A stretch of DNA of 64,000 bases from Panicum virgatum (Eukaryota > Streptophyta > Magnoliopsida > Poales > Poaceae), in NCBI RefSeq assembly GCF_016808335.1, contig NC_053144.1, forward strand, positions 57,180,195-57,244,194. Reading direction: 5' to 3'. The notes beneath the pieces are model-generated. The model was not told the origin of the DNA and ran no database searches. It worked only from the letters and a program-made list of their open reading frames with translations. Shown here in pieces: positions 56,358 through 64,000 of the stretch. The position numbers and the translations under genes are program-made. The stretch's first letter is position 1; each line of letters begins with the position of its first letter.

Positions 56358-59300
56358 ATGCTGCGCGCCACGGCCACCGCGGGGTTCCCGGCGCGGCTCG
56401 CTGCCAAGAGGCCGCGGGTGGCGACTGCCGCGACGAGGGTTGTTGTGGCGGGTGCCGAGGTGAGGTCAATGCTTTTCAGGACGCTGCGGTGCGGGCCAGT
56501 TCCGGTGCCGAGGAAGAAGGCGTGTTTTTGCTCCAACTCCGACGCCGGAAGCGGCCCTGAAGCGGCGGAGGGCGCAGAGTCTACTGGTCCGGAGGAGGGC
56601 GAGGGGGAGAACGCCTCCTCCGCGATCGTGCCCGCAGCCTTCCGCCCCGAGGACTGCCACACGGTGCACCCTCTTGCATTTGGATCAGCATTCAGTTGTT
56701 TTCTGCAGTCGAGACTTCTAATTATTTGCCAAATTTTCGTAACCAACTGTTTGATAAGGATTTTTTTTAGAAAAAGGACCAAATTGTTTCCGACCTTCAG
56801 CCGATTGATCTGTGGCATTTGAATTCTCCTAAAGTACCGTTTGGATGTAGATATTGAATTTGGAATGGCATTGGATGCCCTAATACAAGGTGTTTGGCCC
56901 CGAGGAAATTGTTGGGAACCTAGCAACACAGCGTGAAACACTTGTCTGGCTAAGGAAGACGCCAGATTATGGTGGAAAAGGCTCCCTCGAAAAGACACGA
57001 GTGTAGCTGAATCCTCGGGTGCTGCTTTTAGTTCGGCAATATAGAGTTCTATGATGTGTTTCATGATATTTTTTTTTGAAAAGTGTGTTTCATAATATTA
57101 AATATTATCAATTTTGCTGACATAGTAAGCAGAAAGAAAGATGAGTTTTAAGGGATGCAAGGAGAGTTTATCACCATAAAACCCATCTGTCATAGTTATC
57201 TGTTCACGAAACTCTCTGGCTTAAGATTCATAAGAAAACTGAAAATTATTGTGACGTTTTGACTATCATGTGGGTCCGTAGGGCTATATAATAAAAATCT
57301 ATATAATAAAAATCAATTAGGGGGTTTTCTCTCCCGTTGACTAAAAAGATAGTAGACCATATTTGTATCCAAGTTTAATAGGATGTTATTTGCTAAAGTT
57401 TAGCACTAACTTCTTCAGATAGAAGTGCTAATAGAGCAGGCTAAATTCTAGTTAAAATTTATAAAATTTAAAGTTTACACAAAGTTTGTATTCGGTTGCA
57501 TTCTTGCACCCGTCTTCATCCCCGCGACCCATTACAGCCGCTCCGCTCAATTTACCAGTCCTCCTAACATTGGAATCGCCATTTTACCACTCCAAGCATT
57601 ACCATCTCGTTTTTTCTTACCACTTGACCCTTTTACCCTCGTCTGTTATCTCCTTCCTCGGTTCCTCCCCTTCAGCTTCATGCCCCTCTCCGTTCGTGCA
57701 GGCCAAAGCTGCCGCCGGCAGGCTAGCAGCCATCTCGTCTCCGACGACGAGCGCGATAAGGAGGTGCCCACGGCCACGCAGCATGCCCGCAACGCCCGAG
57801 CTCGCGCGCGCCACCCAACCTTACCCGCGACACTTGAGCTTGAGCTCGCCCGCAGCCGAGCAGCTCGCCGGAGATGGCTGATCTCGCGCGTGACGCTCCT
57901 CTTCCTCCTCCATCATTCCTGGGCGTGGTGTGCGGGCCCAGTCGAAGACCGTGCTCATCCCCTGCTGCTGCGCCGCTGGTCGAACCCGACACCGCCGCGT
58001 AATCCTTCCCTGGACCGCCATCTCCTTCCTCTCCTTTCTTCCTCCTCCAGCAGAGCTCCCATGGCCTGCTGAAATCCGGCCCCAATCCTCGATCTCCCTC
58101 GAATCCCTCGCAACAGCGGCACCCTCACCTTCCCAGGCTCCACCTCAAGCCCACCTTGCCGAGCTTCGGCCCTCCCTCGGCCGGGAATCGAAGATTCCCC
58201 GGCCGCCGGACCTCCATCACCGCCCAGATTCCCCTCACGTCGACGACCTCCCTACGGCCATTATCCTCTCAATCCAGATACAAAAACCAACTTCCCAAGA
58301 CCTAGTGAAGCCGATGCTCGCCCCGTTTTTCCACGTTCGCCGGCCAATCGCCGGGAACGCGGTGCTCGCGCCATGGCCGCTGACGCCGCTCGTCGTGGTC
58401 CCCGCTCCCGCGCCGCTGCGCGCTCTAGCACCGCCCTGACGCGCTGGCCATCGCGCCGGCACGCGGGAGCACGAGTAGAGGGGGAGGGGCAGCGGCGTTC
58501 ACGGGCGAGGCTGCGGTGGAGCGGGCAGAGGGCGGCGCGCGCGGTCGAGCAGGCAGCGGCGCTCGCGGTCGAGGGCGCGTAGGGCGGCGGTGTTCACGGG
58601 CGGACAGCCGTGGAGTGGGCGGACGGCGTCGTGCTCGGGCGGCTACTCTCGATGCGCTGAGAAAGATGGAGAGGTGGAGACGAAGGATCTGACGTGTGGG
58701 GTCAGGGGTAAGACGGTCGTAGTGGTGAGATAATCAAAGTAGCAGCGTTTCGGATGGTAAATGGGCGAAGCCGCTTCTTTGAAATGGTAAATTGGCAAAA
58801 AGCTCCTCCCAGTGCCTCTCCTCTCCTGCTTCGCCCGCCGCGCCGCTCCCCCGTGCCGCTCCTGCCCTGCCACGCCGCTCGCCATGCCCTCCACCGCCGC
58901 TTTACTCCCCCCACACCCCTCCGCCGCGAAGCCGCTCCACCACACCTGTCTTGCTCCTCTGCGCCCCTCAGCCACCGCGCCGCACCCTCCTCCACCGCGC
59001 CGGTCTCCCGCGCCGCTCCCGGAAGCCACCGCGCGCGCTCCCCTCCTGCTCCACGGCGCCGCTCCCTCTACTCCTGCTCGCAGCTCCCCTCTTCTCTCCC
59101 GCCGCGCTCCTGATCTCTACTCGCTCCCCTATGCTCCCCCGCGCCGTCCGCCGTCGCTCTGCTCCGAGCGAGCAGTGGAGAGGAGATGAAGATGGATCGA
59201 TTCCCAATGGTATGCACATCCAAACACGAATTGGTATTGGCCTCCAGTTGAATTCAATCTACCAGTTCCATCTACATCCAAACACTTTTTTGGTATTGAA

Positions 59301-61828
59301 CTCATTTCAATGTCTAGGCTGATTTGTTATTGGTTCCAATTCAATGCCAAACTCTCTAATGTCAACATCCAAACGGAGCCTAAACAGTTTTCAGGAACTC
59401 AATCCGGTGTGTTGATTTTTGAAACTCGTCGTCGTTTTATGATATCTGAATCACTTGACATTTAGTACGTTGAAACCGGAAACATTGAATTATATTTGAA
59501 ATTTGGAAATCATTTTTTGGATACAGTGATAACATATGCGGCACCCCGCACTGGCATAATTTCTCTTCCTTTTAGAGAAGAAAGAAAACGTCTCCGAACC
59601 CCTTTTTTACTTTCGTGAGGGAAAACTCGTCCAACTAATTCTATTCTATCCACAAGCAACATTGTTTCAGAACAGTTATACATTTTTCATGTGTATTGAT
59701 GATGTTTGGAAGGTGGTTCTTGTAGGATGTGTACATGTTGATTCAGCTTCCACGTGATTAGCACCTACCACCTAATTCCTAAAAATGTGCTTTAGTTATT
59801 AGCCAAATTCGTATTTGTTTTTTAGTATCGTTTAAAACCTTTATCTTCTTTTTAATGAGAGTGAGTATTCTTTTCTATAGGAAGAAAAAGCAGAATTCAC
59901 TAATATATTACAGAGGCTAAGGCAGGATATTGTTTTCAAATGACTGCTCAGTATTCAGTGCCCCTGTTTTAACAGTACATGTGAACTATATAGAAAATGA
60001 TTTGATGTAGCCTTAGCCTCTGTATGGTTACAGAGAGTTCACAACTTGCCTATAGCCTTTGTATGGTTTAAATTTTTTTATGTGAATTTCTGCCATGTTG
60101 TGCCATGACTTGCCCAGTATGATTTATGGCCTGCTTTTATCAGATAATACCCAGTATTTCTTTAGCTACCTCGTTTGGTGCCATAAATTTTTTTTTGATT
60201 CAGTACACAAATTGTGTATTAATTTTATCAGTAAATGCCAGTACTTTCTTGCGCCTTGAGCTATCAAGTTGGTTTCATAAGTTGTTTTCACAAGTTCTTT
60301 TTTTATTGTCTTTATTGTGGCGTTTTTCTGTTGAGTTTCATTTGTAACCTACCAGTTGGGATTAAAAGGATTTGTTGTTGTATTGTATTTTAAAAAGCGG
60401 AATAGGAATCCACTTCAGAAAACTAAGATTCCATGTATGGATTGCTTTTTATTGCTGTGCTGCTGGTCTGTTAGTTGTGTTCTTTTCTCATTTCCATTCT
60501 TGTGGTGTTGCCAAATAGGTCATAGCTTTGCCTCTGCTACAGCGACCACTGTTTCCAGGATTTTACATGCCAATCCATGTAAAGGTATCTTACGAATCCT
60601 TTTACAAGATATAAATCACTTCCTCACATACCTTTCTTCTATATTTATGTTCTCGTCCCTTCCTACTGGTCATATAGCACTTTATTTTCCTCAGGACCCA
60701 AAGCTGTTGCAAGCTTTAGTTGAAAACAGCAAAAGATCTGGTCCATATGCTGGGGCCTTTCTTGTCAAGGATGATGAAGGTACCAACCCTAATGCTGTGA
60801 CCAATTCAGAATCAGATAATAGCATTCATGATCTGAAAGGAAAAGAATTGTTGAAGCGTCTTCATGATGTTGGCACGCTCGCCCAGGTACTTAGCAGTTT
60901 TGAAAATCTTGTGGGTAGTATATTTTGCTCTGTTGATTTTGAAATGCACTTTCCACTGCTGCTTTAGATAACAAGAATTCAAGGGGATCTGGTAGTGCTC
61001 CTTGGTCACCATCGTGTACAGATAACAGAGATGGTTAGAACCTCTCCGTGTCCTATTCATTTCTACCTCTTTGTTTTGCTGTTTATGCTAATAAAAACTA
61101 AACTATACAGGTTGCAGAGGACCCACTTACAGTCAAAGTTGATCATCTAAAGGTACACATACCATAACTATTATAGGTTCTCCATCTTTAACAAATTGTC
61201 AATGTACAGATCTGAAAACCTATTAAATCTTGGCAATAGCATCAGATTAAAAAATGAAGTGAGTCAATTATTATCTTGTATTTCATAGAGGGGGCCAAAA
61301 TTCCAAAAACCATAACAATTCAACTATCGTATGTATCATATTTTGGTTTGCATACATGACTACTTGCCCTACGTCCCCCTTCCAATTAGGATTTTACTAT
61401 GGTAGTTTGTATATTAGAATTTTCGAAATGTATTATGTAAACTCCAACTTTGACAATTAGAAACATCTTCATGTTTCTTTCCTTGGAGGCAGAAGGAAAT
61501 GAGTTGTATTTTGTTTCCCTTTTAAAAAAACTCTTGTTCCTGTTCTAGCTAGAGAAAAATTAGCTGCTCATACATATGATACAAAGTGCACATTTTTTGG
61601 CCTAAAATTTGGCTCCATTGTTACAAGATTCCTCTTATTCAGTTCATTCCCTATTCCTGTTCTCTTGCCTTACAAGCTGAATATATTTTGTGAAATCTTC
61701 TGCAGGAAATGCCTTATGATAAGGATGATGATGTCATAAAGGCGACGTCTTTTGAAGTTATTTCAACTTTAAGGGATGTTCTCAAGACAAACACCCTGTG
61801 GAAGGATCAAGTTCAAACCTATACCCAG
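56358..61828 (+). CDS. Mitochondrial Lon protease, exons 1-6 (partial)
   Basis: Six in-frame exons are visible: 56358-56663, 60519-60584, 60695-60886, 60968-61033, 61111-61152 and 61706-61828, all at phase 0 with GT-AG sites. They encode 265 residues. Exon 1 gives a basic, Ala-rich mitochondrial presequence and an acidic linker. Exon 2 starts the Lon substrate-binding domain with ALPLLQRPLFPGFYMPIHVK, continued by DPKLLQALVENSKRSGPYAGAFLVKD, LKRLHDVGTLAQ, DLVVLLGHHRVQITEM and DDVIKATSFEVISTLRDVL. Lon is an ATP-dependent AAA+ serine protease for mitochondrial protein quality control. The AAA+ and Ser-Lys protease parts lie beyond the window. Intron 1 holds a 2.5 kb TIR element and intron 6 a copia retrotransposon; neither damages a seen exon. 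Some differences from usual Lon sequences (for example LLQRP) suggest relaxed constraint or a paralogue. Confidence 0.88.
56834..59378. mobile_element. TIR element in Lon intron 1
   Basis: The ends GTACCGTTTGGATGTAGA and CAACATCCAAACGGAG are inverted. CCTAAA occurs on both sides (56828-56833 and 59379-59384). The 2.5 kb interior is AT-rich at the left and very GC-rich from about 57480 to 59200, with open frames but no recognisable transposase. It is probably a non-autonomous DNA transposon that took up other sequence. Confidence 0.6.
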
Positions 61829-62075
61829 GTTTTACCTTGCTTTCTAAACCTACCTTTAGTGCAAATTTAGGTCCTTTTAGTTTGTTCGTATGTACATACT
61901 ATGCTATTTATTCATAGAACCTAAAAGGTTGGTTTTGTGCCATGGTATACCACTGTGATATCATTCGTTTATAGTTTGTGGCAGTGACACTGGTAAGCGC
62001 TAATTGTTTTTCACTATTTATTCTTTTGTTAATTTTGTTTTTTTCCCCATCCTGGTAGGTCACTAGAAAATGTTT

Positions 62076-62190
62076 TGTTGGAGTATATTGAGCCCATGTG
62101 TATAGAGGCCCATCTAGAGGCCCATGTGTAGATACTTTATATACCCACCCTTCTAGGGTTGGAGGAATACAGCAATTATTGCTTCTATCA
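62076..62190 (+). repeat. 5' LTR of a copia retrotransposon (115 bp)
   Basis: The LTR runs from TGTTGGAGTATATTGAGC to GCTTCTATCA and contains a TATA motif (TTTATATACCC). Directly after it, TGATATCATTAGC resembles the initiator-methionine tRNA primer-binding site TGGTATCAGAGC. An LTR this short is unusual. The 3' LTR is outside the window, so it cannot be compared. Confidence 0.65.
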
Positions 62191-62232
62191 TGATATCATT
62201 AGCTTAGGTTTTCACCTCTCCTCTCTCCTTTG

Positions 62233-64000
62233 TTTTCCAGCCGCCGCCGACTCCTCTGCTGCCCGCCGCCAAGCCGGCCGGCCACCGGCGCCGCCGGCCT
62301 CTTCCTCACTTTCCCCCTCCTCCTTCCCACCCCTCCCTTCCTCTGCTCCGAGCCCCGCCTGGTCCGCCACCCATCGGGGTCCCCTGCCTGCTCCTGCCGC
62401 CGCCGCCGCTGGTGCGCGCGCGGGCAGGGGGGGGATCTGCTGGGGGGCGGCCGTCGCCCTGGCGGCGCTCGATGCGCCGGCTGGGGGCACGGCGGAGGAC
62501 GACTCGGCGCCTCCCCTGTCCCGCACAGGTGAGGAGCCGCCTCTTCCTGGGCCGCACCCTACTGGGCCGCCCCCTGGCTTTCCTCCCCGTGGGCTGGTGC
62601 CCCCTGGGACGCTGCTGCCCCATCCTGTGGTCGCCGGGAGCGCTGCGGATGCCGAGCGCGCCGCGGTTGCTGCTGCTGGAGGGAGCGCCGAAGCTGCGGA
62701 GGCCGCCGCCGCCCACCGTGCCGCCGTCGATTCGGCCGTCCTGCGGGCCGCGGCACAGCTGCTGCAGGCCGCGGGCGCCGATCCGGCCGCCCTGCAGGCC
62801 GCACTGCCGCTGCTGCAGGATCCCGCCGCTGCTGCAGGATCCCGCCGCCGCTGTGGCCCACCGCGCCGCTGTCGCCGCGGGCAAGCGGCCCGCCACCGAC
62901 GCCGCACCTGATGCCGCGTGGACCGGGCTCGGGATGTCGCCTGTGGATGCGCCGCTGTCCACCGCCGCTCTCCGCGGGCAGCAGGCCGACGCCGCTCTCG
63001 CCGCGGCCCTCCTAGCCGCCAAGTCGGAGGCTTCGGCGGCCCAGGAGCGGGTCCGCGTGGCTGCCATCGCCTGGGAGTGCGAGCGCGTCGCGGCCGATGC
63101 CTCCGCTCTCCGGGTCGCCGAGGCGGAGCGCTTCCTCCGTGCCTCCTCCGGCCAGCTGCCCGTCGACCCCGAGCCAGGCGCCTCTTCCTCACGCCAGGCG
63201 CCGCCCGCTGGATCTGGAGCCCGATACGACCCGACCGACCCCATGGTCGCCCAGCTCCACCTCCAGGCCGCCGGGGTCCAGAACATCAGGGCCCTGGTCT
63301 CCATCCTCCTCGACCCCGCGTCCTCCTCCTACGGCCGCTGGCGGGACCAGGTTCTGCTCGCCCTCCGCCGCTACGCCCTCGACGACCACGTCCTCGTCGA
63401 CTTGCCGATCGAGGCGCGGGACGTGGCGTGGCTGCGCCTCGACAGTGTCGCCATGTCCTGGATCTTCGGGACCATCTCCCTGGATCTTCAGGACCTCGTC
63501 CGGGTCCACGGCGGCACCGCGCGGCAGGCCTGGGTGGCGCTTGAGGGCCAGTTCCTCGGCAACGCCGAGTACCGCGCCCTCCAGCTCGACGCCACCTTCC
63601 GCACCTTCGTGCAGGGGGACCTCTCCGTCGGTGAGTACTGCCGGCGGATGAAGAGCATAGCCGATGCTCTTCACGACCTCGGGGATCCAGTGTCCAATCG
63701 GGTCTTGGTGCTCAATGTCCTGCGGGGCCTGAGCAGCACCTACGACCACCTGAAGGGCTGGATTGCCCGTCAGAGGCCCTTCCCCACCTTCCTGCAGGTC
63801 CGGGACGACCTCGCCCTCGAGGAGATCACCAGGGGTCTCGCGCCCGGATCGTCCTCGCCCACCTCCTCCGCGCTCGTTGCTGCTCTACCGACCTCCTCCG
63901 CTGCTCCTGCCACCTCCCTGCTCGGTGCTGCTACCGCCGGGCAGACCGGAGGAGGGGGGGCGTGGACGTCGCCGCCGAGGGAGAAGTGGTGGCGGTGGTG
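62233..64000 (+). CDS. Copia gag, frameshifted, runs off the window
   Basis: After an Ala/Pro-rich, GC-rich N-terminal part the frame from about 62934 encodes a Ty1/copia-type gag. Motifs are WRDQVLLALRRYALDDHV, VAMSWIFGTISLDLQDLV, AWVALEGQFLGN, TFVQGDLSVGEYCRRMK and HDLGDPVSNRVLVLNVLRGL. The upstream part is in a different frame. The switch coincides with a 19-base direct duplication (62809-62827 and 62828-62846), which accounts exactly for the shift. The start codon is not certain. Protease, integrase and reverse transcriptase would lie beyond 64000. Confidence 0.75.

Noticed and set aside
58643..59322. Overlapping frames of 100-176 codons near 58.7-59.3 kb
   Set aside because: They lie inside the TIR element, are Pro/Ser/Arg rich on both strands and match no family.

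Overview
The window is plant nuclear DNA, almost certainly from a grass and probably a panicoid one. GC-rich first exons, GT-AG introns, chloroplast and mitochondrial targeting sequences, Tourist/Stowaway-type MITEs, grass-type LTRs and nested transposons all point that way. Repeats fill much more of the window than genes do.

Genic backbone, left to right: a nicotianamine synthase (-, 2.1-4.0 kb) carrying two NAS domains in one ORF; a 14-exon chloroplast glutamyl endopeptidase (-, 6.4-13.4 kb); a small membrane-anchored protein of unknown function (-, 16.9-19.6 kb) head-to-head with a TENA/THI-4 protein (+, 20.3-22.3 kb); CP12 (-, 22.9-23.3 kb); an S-type bZIP factor (-, 25.3-25.8 kb); a small plant-type gene with a frameshift (+, 38.0-38.5 kb); and the first six exons of a mitochondrial Lon protease (+, from 56.4 kb). 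From memory, unchecked, this order matches rice chromosome 3 near OsNAS1/OsNAS2. The genes do not form one pathway, but several act in plastids (endopeptidase, CP12).

Repeat layout. Two copies of a 1.5 kb solo LTR lie in inverted orientation at 0.26-1.77 and 27.8-29.3 kb. A likely Pack-MULE with an exact 9-bp target duplication is at 15.0-16.7 kb. A 4.2 kb PIF/Harbinger element with both of its genes is at 30.3-34.5 kb. From 38.9 to 55.3 kb lies an array of two repeat modules (called X and Y here). An 8.7 kb LTR-derived insertion with target duplication ACGAC breaks the array. That insertion contains a 1.8 kb palindrome with LTR-like ends and its own duplication CCCGC, a solo LTR, and a hAT-like element carrying a long-TIR MULE. 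A strictosidine-synthase-like ORF without an ATG and a broken pectinesterase both join Y modules. Lon intron 1 carries a 2.5 kb TIR element, and a copia retrotransposon with a 115-bp LTR begins in Lon intron 6 and runs off the end.

The best candidates for something new are the palindromic insertion whose two outer ends both look like LTR 3' ends, the fused double NAS gene, and the X/Y array whose edges coincide with a lost start codon and a truncated gene.
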